Below are positions 51,189 to 59,813 of a DNA stretch of 64,000 nt, in pieces (position 1 is the stretch's first letter; the number at the start of each line of letters is the position of its first letter). The stretch is taken from assembly GCA_038214535.1 (NCBI GenBank), contig JBBQRS010000010.1, positions 3,344 to 67,343 of the forward strand, given 5' to 3'. The notes below the pieces were generated by a model that was given only the letters and a program-made list of their open reading frames with translations, was not told the DNA's origin and did not search any database. The position numbers were made by a program, and so were the translations under genes. The stretch comes from JBBQRS01 sp038214535 (lineage in GTDB: Bacteria; Chloroflexota; Anaerolineae; CG2-30-64-16).

Positions 51189-52991
51189 CTACTCCTCGTC
51201 GAGCCGGAGGATCGTCATGAAGGCTTCTTGCGGTACCTGCACCGAACCGATCATCTTCATCCGCTTCTTGCCCTCTTTCTGTTTTTCCAGTAGCTTGCGC
51301 TTGCGCGTGATATCTCCGCCATAGCATTTTGCCAGCACGTCTTTCCGCATCGCCTTGACGTTGGCGCGACTGACGATCTTGTTGCCCACAGCGGCCTGAA
51401 TCGGCACGTCGAACTGCTGGCGCGGAATCACGTCCTTCAGTTTGCTGACGAGCTTCTGGCCTTTCGTGAAGATCTGATCCCGATGCACGATCATGCTGAG
51501 CGCGTCAATGGGGTCTTTGTTCACCAGCACGTCCAGCCGTACCATGTCGGCGGGCCGATAGCCTTCGAGGTGATAATCCAGGCTGGCGTAACCCTTGGTG
51601 CGCGCCTTCAACTCGTTGTAAAAGTCGGTCAGGATTTCAACGAGCGGGATGTGATAGCTTAGCAGAACCCGCCGCTGATCGAGATACTCCTGTGCCTTGA
51701 ACTGCCCGCGCCGGGTCGTCACCAGATCCATGACGGAGCCGATGAATTCCGTCGGGGTGAAGACGTCTATCTGAATCCACGGTTCGCGAATCTCGGCGAT
51801 GGTCGTCGGGTCGGGCAACTCGGCGGGGCTATCAATGATGATCTCGCTGCCGTCCGTTTTGGTGACCTCGTATTCGACGCTTGGCGCGGTGAAGACCAGA
51901 TCGAGGTCGTACTCGCGCTCCAGCCGCTCCTGGATGATCTCCATGTGAAAGAGGCCGAGAAAGCCGCAGCGGAACCCATAGCCCAGCGCCTGGCTGACCT
52001 CCGGTTGGAAGCTCAGCGCCGCATCATTGAGTTGCAGTTTTGCAAGCGCGTCGCGCAGGTTCAGATAGTCGCTCGCATCACTGGGGAACGCGCTGGCGAA
52101 GACCATGGACTTCATCGGCGTATAGCCCGGCAGCGGGGTCTCGGCGGGGTTTGCATTCCAGGTGAACGTGTCGCCGACGCGACAGTCCGCGACATCCTTG
52201 AGACCCGTGGCGATGTAGCCGACCTCGCCCGCGCTCAGGGTACCCGTGGGCTGCATGTTCGGGCCAAAAGCGCCGATCTCAATCGGTTCGACAACAAGCT
52301 CGGTAGACATCATGCGCAGGGTCTCGCCGGAGCGCACGTGCCCATCCACCAACCGGACGTAGGCGATCACGCCTTTATAGGAATCATAATGGCTGTCGAA
52401 GATCAAGGCGCGCAGCGGTTGCCCCGCCTGACCGTGCGGCGGTGGAATGTGCTTGACGATAGATTCCAACAGCGTGTGAACATTGGTTCCCTCTTTGGCC
52501 GAGATGCGGATCACATCTTCCGCCGGTACGCCGATGACCTCTTCGACCTCCTGTGCGACTTCTTCCGGCTGCGCGGAAACCAGATCAATTTTGTTGACAA
52601 CGGGGATGATCTCGAGATCATTCTCCATCGCGAGATAAAGATTCGCCAGCGTTTGGGCCTCGATGCCTTGAGTGGCGTCTACGACCAGCACGGCGCCTTC
52701 ACAGGCTTGCAGCGCGCGGCTGACTTCGTAGGCAAAATCTACGTGACCCGGCGTGTCAATCAGGTTGAGTTCGTAGCGGTCGCCCTTGTCGTCGGTATAA
52801 TACATCCGAACCGCCGATGCCTTGATCGTGACGCCCTTCTCGCGCTCCAGGTCCATACTGTCCAGCACTTGCGCCATCATGTTCCGATCGGAGATCGTGC
52901 CGGTAAGCTCCAGCATCCGGTCGGCCAGCGTAGACTTGCCGTGGTCAATATGGGCGATAATACAGAAGTTGCGGATTTGTTGTTGTTCCAT
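51189..52991 (-). CDS. lepA: Elongation factor 4 (LepA)
   Basis: 600 residues, the family length. GTPase motifs AHIDHGKSTLADR, DTPGHVDFAYEVSRAL and VVNKIDL are in place, with the LepA-specific C-terminal domain ending KRMKMIGSVQVPQEAFM. It acts on stalled or mistranslocated ribosomes and in initiation. ATG 52991 is the family start; longer in-frame starts lie across the promoter. rsmA follows directly. Confidence 0.97.
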   Translation of the reverse strand: MEQQQIRNFCIIAHIDHGKSTLADRMLELTGTISDRNMMAQVLDSMDLEREKGVTIKASAVRMYYTDDKGDRYELNLIDTPGHVDFAYEVSRALQACEGAVLVVDATQGIEAQTLANLYLAMENDLEIIPVVNKIDLVSAQPEEVAQEVEEVIGVPAEDVIRISAKEGTNVHTLLESIVKHIPPPHGQAGQPLRALIFDSHYDSYKGVIAYVRLVDGHVRSGETLRMMSTELVVEPIEIGAFGPNMQPTGTLSAGEVGYIATGLKDVADCRVGDTFTWNANPAETPLPGYTPMKSMVFASAFPSDASDYLNLRDALAKLQLNDAALSFQPEVSQALGYGFRCGFLGLFHMEIIQERLEREYDLDLVFTAPSVEYEVTKTDGSEIIIDSPAELPDPTTIAEIREPWIQIDVFTPTEFIGSVMDLVTTRRGQFKAQEYLDQRRVLLSYHIPLVEILTDFYNELKARTKGYASLDYHLEGYRPADMVRLDVLVNKDPIDALSMIVHRDQIFTKGQKLVSKLKDVIPRQQFDVPIQAAVGNKIVSRANVKAMRKDVLAKCYGGDITRKRKLLEKQKEGKKRMKMIGSVQVPQEAFMTILRLDEE

Positions 52992-53042
52992 CGGTACACC
53001 ACGAAAGGGATTCGACGCGCGAAAAGGGCGCAATACCATCAA

Positions 53043-53071
53043 ATTATAGCGCGCGACCCCGATATATGAAA
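53043..53071 (-). promoter_or_regulatory. Promoter of lepA-rsmA
   Basis: TATAAT (53048-53043) with a weak -35, TTTCAT (53071-53066), 17 bases upstream. The leader is about 45 bases. Confidence 0.5.
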
Positions 53072-53114
53072 GCGTGGAGGATGATTGTGCAGGGAGACCT
53101 GGGAGGTAAGCGAA

Positions 53115-53152
53115 GTTTGGGCGAAACGAGTGTGCGTTCGCTGCGCCCAAAC
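53115..53152 (-). repeat. Inverted repeat after the Crp/Fnr gene
   Basis: GTTTGGGCG (53115-53123) and CGCCCAAAC (53144-53152) form a 9-bp stem with a 20-base loop, seven bases past the regulator's stop. There is no T-run on the minus strand, so it is at best a weak terminator. Confidence 0.45.
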
Positions 53153-53158
53153 GGGGGT

Positions 53159-53827
53159 TCAAGCTGTTTCGGCGACCAGTTTATCGCGGTTTAGCACGGT
53201 GACGCGTCCGCGCCCCAGGCGCACCGCGCCGTCTGTTTGCAATCCTGCCAGACAGCGCGCGACGACTTCCCGCGTTGTGCCGACTTCGGCGGCGAGTTCA
53301 GATTGCGTCCAGCGAACCATGTCGCCGTTGTTGACGGTGTTTTCAAGAAGCGCCAGCGCGACGCGCTCGGAGACCTTGCGAAACGACAGATGTTCGATCA
53401 GGCCGCTCATGTGCTTAATGCAGCTCTTGGTGCTTTTCCAGGCCGCATGACATAGCACCGTATCGCGGTTAGCCAGATCTTGGAAAGCGTCAGCATTAAT
53501 CGTCAGCGCCTTCCCTGCGGTGGCGGCGCGCAGACCGGCTACCGCAGGATCGTTCATGAACATCATGCAGACCCCGCCGCATTTATTTGGCGTCGCATCA
53601 CACATCACCTGACGCCGGCCGCGTGCGGTGGTCTTGTCAAGTTGAACGTTGCCTTCCAACAACAACAGCATCATGCCGCCCGCCTCTCCCTCAACGAACA
53701 GGATATCTCCCGGCTCGAAATTGTGGAGTTGCCCCTGCGCCAGTAGTGCGGCCTGGCTTTCATCGGAGCAATCCGCGAGTAATGAGTTCTCAAAATGGAA
53801 ATTCGAATGAAGGTGTTCGGGGACCAT
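53159..53827 (-). CDS. Crp/Fnr-family regulator with unusual cysteines
   Basis: 222 residues. The N-terminal cyclic-nucleotide-type beta barrel has PGDILFVEGEAGGMMLLLLEGNVQ; a dimer helix follows (near 125-150), then a winged HTH (near 170-205: WTQSELAAEVGTTREVVARCLAGLQTDGAV, shown here only in outline). Unlike Crp, the barrel lacks an obvious cAMP pocket Arg/Ser and carries a cysteine group CDATPNKCGGVC (near 74-85), plus CHAAWKSTKSC (near 125-135) and one Cys near 20. This suggests a metal, Fe-S or thiol sensor. ATG 53827 has AGGAGG upstream. Divergent neighbours are respiratory genes, which may be its targets. Confidence 0.87.
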   Translation of the reverse strand: MVPEHLHSNFHFENSLLADCSDESQAALLAQGQLHNFEPGDILFVEGEAGGMMLLLLEGNVQLDKTTARGRRQVMCDATPNKCGGVCMMFMNDPAVAGLRAATAGKALTINADAFQDLANRDTVLCHAAWKSTKSCIKHMSGLIEHLSFRKVSERVALALLENTVNNGDMVRWTQSELAAEVGTTREVVARCLAGLQTDGAVRLGRGRVTVLNRDKLVAETA

Positions 53828-53872
53828 GACGCGCCTCCTCTACTGTGGCGGCAAACGGCTCAACTTGTGTAA

Positions 53873-53901
53873 ATCATATCACATTGCATTATCGGCGTCA
53901 A
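53873..53901 (-). promoter_or_regulatory. Promoter of the Crp/Fnr gene
   Basis: TTGACG (53901-53896), 17 bases, TATGAT (53878-53873). An imperfect dyad TGTGT-N8-TCACA (53866-53883) covers the -10 and might allow autoregulation, though its spacing is 2 bases wider than a Crp site. Confidence 0.65.
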
Positions 53902-53937
53902 TAGTGAAATCTGACGCGAAACCTCGGCTTACGAGAC

Positions 53938-53974
53938 AAAAAGATCGCCTGCAAGCAGGTTGGGCTTGCAGGCG
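53938..53974 (-). terminator. Terminator of the respiratory operon
   Basis: 10-bp stem CGCCTGCAAG / CTTGCAGGCG, 9-base loop, then ATCTTTTTG on the minus strand, 29 bases after the sdhB stop. Confidence 0.88.
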
Positions 53975-54002
53975 TGTTCGCTTGAAAGGGGTGTCTCGGC
54001 GC

Positions 54003-54704
54003 TTATTCGACGTCACCCGTGAGGATTGCCTTCTTGACTTCGCCGATCGCTTTTGTTATGTCAATGTCGCGCGGGCAGGCTTCGACACAGTTGTAGATGG
54101 TGTGACATCGCCACACACCGTTCTTGTCGTCGAGGATCGCGAGCCGAACCTGCGCGCCCTGGTCACGGTCGTCGAAGATGAAACGATGCGCCTGCACGAT
54201 GGCGGCTGGCCCGAAGTAGCTGCCGTTGGCCCAAAAGCTGGGGCAAGAGGTGGTGCAGGCCGCGCAGAGAATGCACTTCGTGGTCTCATCGAACCGCGCC
54301 CTGGCCTCCGGGCTTTGCAACCGTTCGTTATAGGGCGGCGGATCGTCGTTAATCAGATAGGGACGCACCGTCCGAAAGTGCGCGAAGAACGGCTCCATGT
54401 CAACCGCCAGGTCTTTGATGACCGGCAAACCGCGCAATGGCTCAATCGTGATCTGATCCCCAACATCCTGCACCAGCTCCTTACACGCGAGGCGGTTGTG
54501 GCCATTGATCACCATCGCATCGGAACCGCACACGCCGTGCGCGCAGGATCGCCGGAATGTCAGCGAGCCGTCTTGATAGCCCTTGATCTCCGTCAACAAA
54601 TCGAGGACGCGCGCTGTAGGTTCAGCTTCCACCGTATATTCGCCCCAATAGGGTTTGCGATCCTTTTCGGGGTTAAATCTGCGGATCTTGACCCGTACTT
54701 TCAT
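54003..54704 (-). CDS. sdhB: Succinate dehydrogenase iron-sulfur subunit
   Basis: 233 residues. The plant-type [2Fe-2S] site is at SCAHGVCGSD and the following RLACKEL; the C-terminal ferredoxin-like part has CILCAACTTSCPS and CHTIYNCVEACPRDIDI for the [4Fe-4S] and [3Fe-4S] clusters. It passes electrons from SdhA to the quinone site. ATG 54704 has GGGGG upstream; a TTG at 54716 is in frame. Last gene of the seven-gene operon; fumarate reductase cannot be excluded from sequence alone, but the context favours succinate oxidation. Confidence 0.95.
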   Translation of the reverse strand: MKVRVKIRRFNPEKDRKPYWGEYTVEAEPTARVLDLLTEIKGYQDGSLTFRRSCAHGVCGSDAMVINGHNRLACKELVQDVGDQITIEPLRGLPVIKDLAVDMEPFFAHFRTVRPYLINDDPPPYNERLQSPEARARFDETTKCILCAACTTSCPSFWANGSYFGPAAIVQAHRFIFDDRDQGAQVRLAILDDKNGVWRCHTIYNCVEACPRDIDITKAIGEVKKAILTGDVE

Positions 54705-54740
54705 CCATGCCCCCAATGCCTGGCCGCAACAGCCAAGATA

Positions 54741-56534
54741 TTAATAAACACGTTTTTTGGGTTCGTATAACCCCAGCGTGACCGGCTTGGTATCCATGCG
54801 GATTGCGCCGCCGGGCTCGAGATAGGCCAGCGAATGCACCAGCCAGTTCGTATCGTCGCGTTCCGGATAGTCCTCGCGGTAGTGCGCGCCGCGACTTTCG
54901 ATGCGCGCGAGCGCAGCCACCGTCGTAGCTTCGGCAAGGTCCAGCAGACAACCCAACTCCCACGCTTCGAGCAGCTCGGTGTTCCACCGTTTGCCCTTAT
55001 CCATGATGGCGATATGCTGATAGCGCCGCTTGAGTCCTTCCAGCCGCGCCAGCGCCTCGGTGAGCAATTCGGCGGTGCGGTAGACGCCGACGTGATCCAT
55101 CATCATGTTCCGCATCTCTTTGCGGATCTCCGCCGCCGATTCGGCGCCTGTGTTCTCGCGGATGTACTCAAGCTGGATGCGACTCGCCGCCTCCTGCTCG
55201 GCCGGCAGCACGGGCAGATCGTTTTGCGCGGCGTAGCGCGCGGCATTTTGCCCGGCGCGCCGCCCAAACACCAGGATGTCCACCAACGAGTTTGTCCCCA
55301 GGCGGTTCGCTCCATGCACCGACACGCAGGCGCACTCCCCCGCGGCGTACAGGCCCGGCAGGACCATGTTGTCGGGGGTGATCACCACCTCCGCGTTGAT
55401 GTTGGTCGGGATGCCGCCCATGGCGTAGTGCGCCGTCGGCTGCACCGGCATCGGCTGCTTGATCGGATCCACCTGCAGGTAGGTTTTGCAGAAGTCGGAG
55501 ATATCGGGCAGCTTGCGGCGGATGTCGTCGGCGGTGATGCGGCGCGGGCTGCCGTCCGGGTTCACAACGCCGTCCTGCTCGAAATACTTGTTGACGGTAT
55601 CGGGCCGGACATCGAGATAGACGTAGTCCTTGCCGTCAATGCCGCGCCCGGCGCGTAGCTCCTGGTAAATGGAGCGTGACACCACATCGCGCGAGGCAAG
55701 GTCTTTCACGGTCGGCGCGTAGCGCGGCATGAAGCGTTCGCCTTCGCTGTTGATCAGCACACCGCCCTCGCCGCGCACCCCTTCCGTCAGCAGGATGCCC
55801 AGACCGAGGATGCCGGTGGGATGAAACTGGTAGAACTCCATATCTTCGAGCGGGATGCCCCGGCGATACGCCACGGCGACGCCGTCGCCAGTCAGCGCGT
55901 ACGCGTTCGAGGTGATCTTCCAGATGCGCCCGAAGCCACCCGTCGCAAAGATGACAGCTTTCGCGTGGAAAGTGTGAAACTCACCGCTGTCAATGTGCAG
56001 GGCGACGACGCCGCACGCATGGCCCTCTTCGTTGATGATCAGATCAATAACCTGATACTCGTCGTAAAATGTGACGTTGTTCTTGATGCACTGCTGATAC
56101 ACCGTTTGCAGGATCATGTGCCCGGTGCGGTCGGCGGCATGACAGGCCCGGCGCACCGGCTGTTGGGTTTCGTTGTTGGTGTGCCCGCCGAAGGGCCGCT
56201 GCGCGATCAGGCCTTCCGGCGTCCTGTCGAAAGGCAACCCCATGTGCTCCAATTCGTAGACCATACCGACGGCTTCGTTGCAGAGGATCTGAACGGCATC
56301 CTGGTCTGCCAGATAGTCCGAACCTTTGATCGTGTCGAAGGTGTGCCATTCCGGATGATCTTCTTCGAGGTTGCCGAGCGCAGCGCCGATCCCGCCCTGT
56401 GCTGCCCCGGTATGTGATCGGGTCGGATAGAGTTTGCTGATAACTGCCGTACTGGCCCCGCGTGAAGCGTGTAGAGCGGCCATCAAGCCGGCGCCGCCGG
56501 CGCCGATGACGAGGACATCATAACGATGATACAT
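54741..56534 (-). CDS. sdhA: Succinate dehydrogenase flavoprotein subunit
   Basis: 597 residues. FAD site VLVIGAGGAGLMAALHA, the covalent-FAD histidine in SHTGAAQGGIGA (near 45), THR/HTNNETQQPVRRACHAADRTGH, and the active-site arginine segment YAMGGIPTNINAEV plus GANRLGTNSLVD. It oxidises succinate to fumarate. ATG 56534 follows AGGGAG; an upstream in-frame start at 56561 overlaps the SdhD end. Complete C-terminal domain (RESRGAHYREDYPERDD). Confidence 0.96.
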   Translation of the reverse strand: MYHRYDVLVIGAGGAGLMAALHASRGASTAVISKLYPTRSHTGAAQGGIGAALGNLEEDHPEWHTFDTIKGSDYLADQDAVQILCNEAVGMVYELEHMGLPFDRTPEGLIAQRPFGGHTNNETQQPVRRACHAADRTGHMILQTVYQQCIKNNVTFYDEYQVIDLIINEEGHACGVVALHIDSGEFHTFHAKAVIFATGGFGRIWKITSNAYALTGDGVAVAYRRGIPLEDMEFYQFHPTGILGLGILLTEGVRGEGGVLINSEGERFMPRYAPTVKDLASRDVVSRSIYQELRAGRGIDGKDYVYLDVRPDTVNKYFEQDGVVNPDGSPRRITADDIRRKLPDISDFCKTYLQVDPIKQPMPVQPTAHYAMGGIPTNINAEVVITPDNMVLPGLYAAGECACVSVHGANRLGTNSLVDILVFGRRAGQNAARYAAQNDLPVLPAEQEAASRIQLEYIRENTGAESAAEIRKEMRNMMMDHVGVYRTAELLTEALARLEGLKRRYQHIAIMDKGKRWNTELLEAWELGCLLDLAEATTVAALARIESRGAHYREDYPERDDTNWLVHSLAYLEPGGAIRMDTKPVTLGLYEPKKRVY

Positions 56535-56547
56535 GAATGGCAGCTCC

Positions 56548-56982
56548 CTAGACGTAAACAAAGATCAGGAAAATGGCTGACAGCAACACGAAAAGCCAGA
56601 TGAAAACCAGAATCCCGCGTAGCCAGGCCAGGGCCAACGGGCTGTGCACGTAGTCCTCCAGGATCACGCGCAAGCCGTTGAAGCCATGCGTGGCAGCAAA
56701 GGCCACCAGGATGAAGCTGTAGACCTGCCAGAATGGATTCGCGAAGTTCGGTGTTACTTCGACAGAAGTAGACTCAACGTGGAATGGGATCGGGAAGAAG
56801 GCCCAGCGCATCTGCGCCGCCACATCCATTTTGCCCTGGCCGCCAACCAGATTCGCGTAGACGAGATTGAACGCGCCCATGAGCAGGAACAGGATGCCGG
56901 TGACACGGGTGAAGAACCACGCGTATAATTCGAATCGGCCACCGGATCGGTTGCGAGCACGGACATTGGCTTGTGATGTCAT
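56548..56982 (-). CDS. sdhD: Succinate dehydrogenase membrane anchor, second subunit
   Basis: 144 residues, three hydrophobic segments (about 28-48, 80-100, 115-140). TRVTGILFLLMG and ATHGFNGLRVILEDYV are the SdhD-type pattern; the His and surrounding Arg sit where haem and quinone are bound. ATG 56982 has GGGAG upstream and overlaps the SdhC stop by 4 bases. With SdhC it anchors SdhAB to the membrane. Confidence 0.87.
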   Translation of the reverse strand: MTSQANVRARNRSGGRFELYAWFFTRVTGILFLLMGAFNLVYANLVGGQGKMDVAAQMRWAFFPIPFHVESTSVEVTPNFANPFWQVYSFILVAFAATHGFNGLRVILEDYVHSPLALAWLRGILVFIWLFVLLSAIFLIFVYV

Positions 56983-57377
56983 CCCATCGCTCCCAGGATC
57001 ATCAAAATTGAGGGCAGCAGGAACAGCGGAACAAACAGCGCCCATTGCACCCACATCGCTTCACGGTTATAGGTCATGAGTGAGGGCCACATATCCAGGA
57101 CGACGATCCGTGCGCCGTTGATCGCATGCCACATCACGGAAAACAAGATGAAAATCTGCATCGGTAGCCACTCGTAGAAGATCGTCAGCGCCTGGGTAAT
57201 CTGTCCGGTGATGCTCTGCGGCTCAACCGAGTAGAGAAAGAACGCGGCGACCACGTGCATCGAGACGAAGACCACGATGCCGATCCCGCTGATGCGGTGC
57301 AGCATCCATGCCAACATGGATTGACCGCCGCGATAGCGTAACGCCTGCACCAGGCTCACACGTGAGATACTGCTCAT
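56979..57377 (-). CDS. sdhC: Succinate dehydrogenase cytochrome b subunit
   Basis: 132 residues, three membrane segments. WMLHRISGIGIVVFVSMHVV carries the SdhC signature with haem-ligand His, and SVMWHAINGARIVVLD a second His. ATG 57377 has GGAGG upstream. It begins 29 bases after the cytochrome b/c fusion gene, so complex II genes continue the complex III operon. Confidence 0.9.
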   Translation of the reverse strand: MSSISRVSLVQALRYRGGQSMLAWMLHRISGIGIVVFVSMHVVAAFFLYSVEPQSITGQITQALTIFYEWLPMQIFILFSVMWHAINGARIVVLDMWPSLMTYNREAMWVQWALFVPLFLLPSILMILGAMG

Positions 57378-57406
57378 TGTCCCTCCTGCAGTCTTTGCAT
57401 TGCAGG

Positions 57407-58504
57407 TTAATTGTTCTGCGCGCCCTGATTGATCCACCGTTCGATCAACTGGATCTGCTCTTCCTTCAGCGGCCGGCCCGGCGGCATCTGCCCGCCCGCC
57501 GGCGTCTCGACGCCACGCAACATTTGAGCCAGGAAGCTGTTGGCGGCGTCGCCGGGGAGGATTACCGGCGCGTTGTCGCCGCTATTCATTACCTTGTCAT
57601 AATCAGCGACGCTATAACCGCCCTTCTGGCGATTGCCGTGACACGTCGCGCAGCGCTTGTCGAGGATCGGCTTGACATCTTGCGCGAAGCTAGGTGTCTC
57701 GATGGCGGCCAGCGCAGCCAATTCCTCGGAACTGCCCGCATCCTCAGGCGGCGCTTTCCAGGCCTCGATGAAATCCACGATGGCGCGAATTTCAGGGTCG
57801 GTGAGCGCCCCGCCATGCGCCAGGCCAAACGCCGGCATCCCCAGCCCCGGTTGCCCGTAGTTGATGACCTCGAAAATGGTTTCGGTGGTGCGCGTCAATA
57901 GAAAATCGTCCGAGTTCAGCGGATTGGTGAAATCGCCGGGGCTGTCGGGGATTTCAGCGCCTTCGCCCTCCTCACCGTGACACTTCGCGCAATTGTCGGC
58001 GTAGAGCGTCCCGCCACCGGCAATCCGCTCTTCCAGGGTGCCACCCGGATTGGCTGCCTCGACCTGGGGTGGCGTCGTCAGGACGGCCTGTAGGGTGAGG
58101 AAGATGATGCCCAATACGGCCAGCGACATGCCGATGGTCGCAATGGGCCGATTCAGCGGATGGCGCTTTGGGCTGCGATCGAAGAAGGGTAATCCCAGCA
58201 ATAGGCCGCCGATCACCACGCCCAGACCCAGAATTGCGATTCCTTCGAAGCGACCGGGGAAATATTTCAACAACTGGAACGTCCACAAGAAATACCATTC
58301 GGGCCGCGGGATATAGGAGGTGTTGGAAGGATTGGCCGGCGGTTCGTTGGGCACACCGACAAAGACGGCCAGGCTGATCAACACCACGAAGATCAGCAGG
58401 GAAACAATCGCATCTTTGGCGATGGCATCAGGGAAGAACAGCTCGCCGTTCTTCTTCTTTTCTTTGTATTCTTCGAGGTATTCTTGTTTTTCGGCATCAT
58501 TCAT
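57407..58504 (-). CDS. Cytochrome b C-terminal (PetD-like) subunit fused to two c-type haem domains
   Basis: 365 residues. Residues 1-150 are a cytochrome b6f subunit IV-like part with three membrane segments and the quinol-site motif PRPEWYFLWTF (PEWY, near 67). Residues about 155-255 form a class I cytochrome c with CAKCH and the Met-ligand region GLGMPAFG. Residues about 265-365 hold a second haem site CATCH with a late Met (QMPPGRP), like planctomycete-type c domains. It would oxidise quinol and pass electrons on without a separate cytochrome c1. Acidic/basic N-terminus EYLEEYKEKKKNG. Starts 14 bases after the petB-like gene. Confidence 0.93.
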   Translation of the reverse strand: MNDAEKQEYLEEYKEKKKNGELFFPDAIAKDAIVSLLIFVVLISLAVFVGVPNEPPANPSNTSYIPRPEWYFLWTFQLLKYFPGRFEGIAILGLGVVIGGLLLGLPFFDRSPKRHPLNRPIATIGMSLAVLGIIFLTLQAVLTTPPQVEAANPGGTLEERIAGGGTLYADNCAKCHGEEGEGAEIPDSPGDFTNPLNSDDFLLTRTTETIFEVINYGQPGLGMPAFGLAHGGALTDPEIRAIVDFIEAWKAPPEDAGSSEELAALAAIETPSFAQDVKPILDKRCATCHGNRQKGGYSVADYDKVMNSGDNAPVILPGDAANSFLAQMLRGVETPAGGQMPPGRPLKEEQIQLIERWINQGAQNN

Positions 58505-58518
58505 GGAAGCAGTTTCTC

Positions 58519-59208
58519 CTACTCATCCCGCTCGGGCGGTGATGTGATGCCGATTCTGATGATGAGATAGAGGTGAACGCCAATGATGGTCAGCAAGGCC
58601 AGTGGCATCCACCATACGTGCAACCCGTAGAAACGGGCCAGGGTGAGGGTGCCGATCTCTGTGCCCCCGCGGGCAATGCGCAGGAGCAGAGGTCCAACAA
58701 CAGGGACCACCCCGATAATGCTTGTACCCACTGAAGTTGCCCAATATGCTCGCTGGTTCCACGGCAACAGATAGCCGCTGAAACCCAGCACCATGACGAT
58801 TGCCAGCAAAGCGACGCCGGTCAGCCAGGTTAATTCGCGCGGATATTTGTAGGCCCCCACGAAGAATACCCGCAGCATGTGCATGAAGACGACGAGCACC
58901 ATCAGCGTTGCGCCCCAGTGATGCATCCCCCGGATAAGCCAACCAAACGCGACATCATTCATGATGAACTGGATGCTGTCGTAGGCGTGATCGGGGCTGG
59001 GTACGTAATAGATAGTCAGGAGCATCCCCGTGACGAGCTGAAGCACCGCCAGGATTGTGCTCGCGCTGCCCAGCGTGTACAGCCAGTTGGTCTCGGGAAC
59101 TGACCGCGCGAAGATTGTATGCCAGATGGTTGTAAGGCCAAGACGTTCGTCGAGCCAGCGGAACGCAGCTTCGACTTTGCCCGGCGCGGAGACAGGCGTT
59201 TCGGTCAC
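58519..59208 (-). CDS. Cytochrome b N-terminal (b6-like) subunit
   Basis: 229 residues with four membrane segments. Two haem-b His pairs: RGMHHWGATL and VFMHMLR in helix B, and FYGLHVWW and GVHLYLII in helix D. The D-helix histidines are separated by 14 residues, the cytochrome b6 spacing rather than the 13 of mitochondrial type. LPWNQRAYWATSVGTSI forms the quinol-site loop. It lies between the Rieske gene (2-base gap) and the PetD/cytochrome c fusion gene, so cytochrome b is split as in b6f complexes. Confidence 0.95.
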   Translation of the reverse strand: MTETPVSAPGKVEAAFRWLDERLGLTTIWHTIFARSVPETNWLYTLGSASTILAVLQLVTGMLLTIYYVPSPDHAYDSIQFIMNDVAFGWLIRGMHHWGATLMVLVVFMHMLRVFFVGAYKYPRELTWLTGVALLAIVMVLGFSGYLLPWNQRAYWATSVGTSIIGVVPVVGPLLLRIARGGTEIGTLTLARFYGLHVWWMPLALLTIIGVHLYLIIRIGITSPPERDE

Positions 59209-59210
59209 GG

Positions 59211-59711
59211 TTAAACCTTCAGCAGAATCTGAATCTGCCCGTTATCTATCCGGTTTTCGAATTGATCCAGAGGCCGGGGGGGCGGCCCTGCAATGACTTC
59301 GCCATTGACGCCAAACTCGCCGTCATGGCATGGGCAAAAGAAGGTGCCCCGGTCTTCGCGCCAGTTGACCCGGCAACTCAGATGCGTGCAGATGTCTGAG
59401 AATGTAGTGACGTTGACGCTATCGTCTGTGACGGCCCAGGCGGTTCCTGCGACGTTGGTCTCTACCCAGCCGTCTTGAATGCGGTAGGAATAGGGAAACC
59501 CGGAAGGCACGCCGGGCGTCAGGCTTGCAATCGGGCCAAGCGTAAACCATTCTTCCCCGGTCTGCTTGCGGACGCCGGGCGAAATGACGTAACCGACGGC
59601 CGGCAAACCTACAACGAATGATACCGCTCCGGCAATAAGTGCAATCACGCCTGTCAGGAACTTGCGCCGGCCCATCTCCTCGTTTTGCACCGAGGAATGT
59701 TGCTCCGACAT
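59211..59711 (-). CDS. Rieske iron-sulfur protein
   Basis: 166 residues. N-terminal membrane anchor (about 15-38, near GVIALIAGAVSFVVGLPAVG), then the Rieske domain with cluster ligands CTHLSC (near 111) and CPCHDGEFG (near 128), two Cys and two His; the usual GxxP turn is GPPPRP. It oxidises quinol with cytochrome b. ATG 59711 has AGGAGG upstream. First gene of the operon, with a promoter at 59777-59805. Confidence 0.94.
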   Translation of the reverse strand: MSEQHSSVQNEEMGRRKFLTGVIALIAGAVSFVVGLPAVGYVISPGVRKQTGEEWFTLGPIASLTPGVPSGFPYSYRIQDGWVETNVAGTAWAVTDDSVNVTTFSDICTHLSCRVNWREDRGTFFCPCHDGEFGVNGEVIAGPPPRPLDQFENRIDNGQIQILLKV

Positions 59712-59776
59712 TCGAATGGCCTCCTGGGCGAAAAAGGATCAATTGTGCTTCGGGCCACATGAGAACGAATGGCCGG

Positions 59777-59805
59777 ATTATACCGATGCAAGACTTGCAA
59801 GTCAA
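59777..59805 (-). promoter_or_regulatory. Promoter of the Rieske-cyt b-sdh operon
   Basis: TTGACT (59805-59800), 17 bases, TATAAT (59782-59777). A perfect 12-bp palindrome GACTTGCAAGTC (59792-59803) overlaps the -35 and could be an operator. Confidence 0.75.
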
Positions 59806-59813
59806 GCGTTTGC

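Noticed and set aside
51945..53069. 374-codon plus-strand frame over lepA
   Set aside because: Antisense shadow with no ribosome binding site and no motif.
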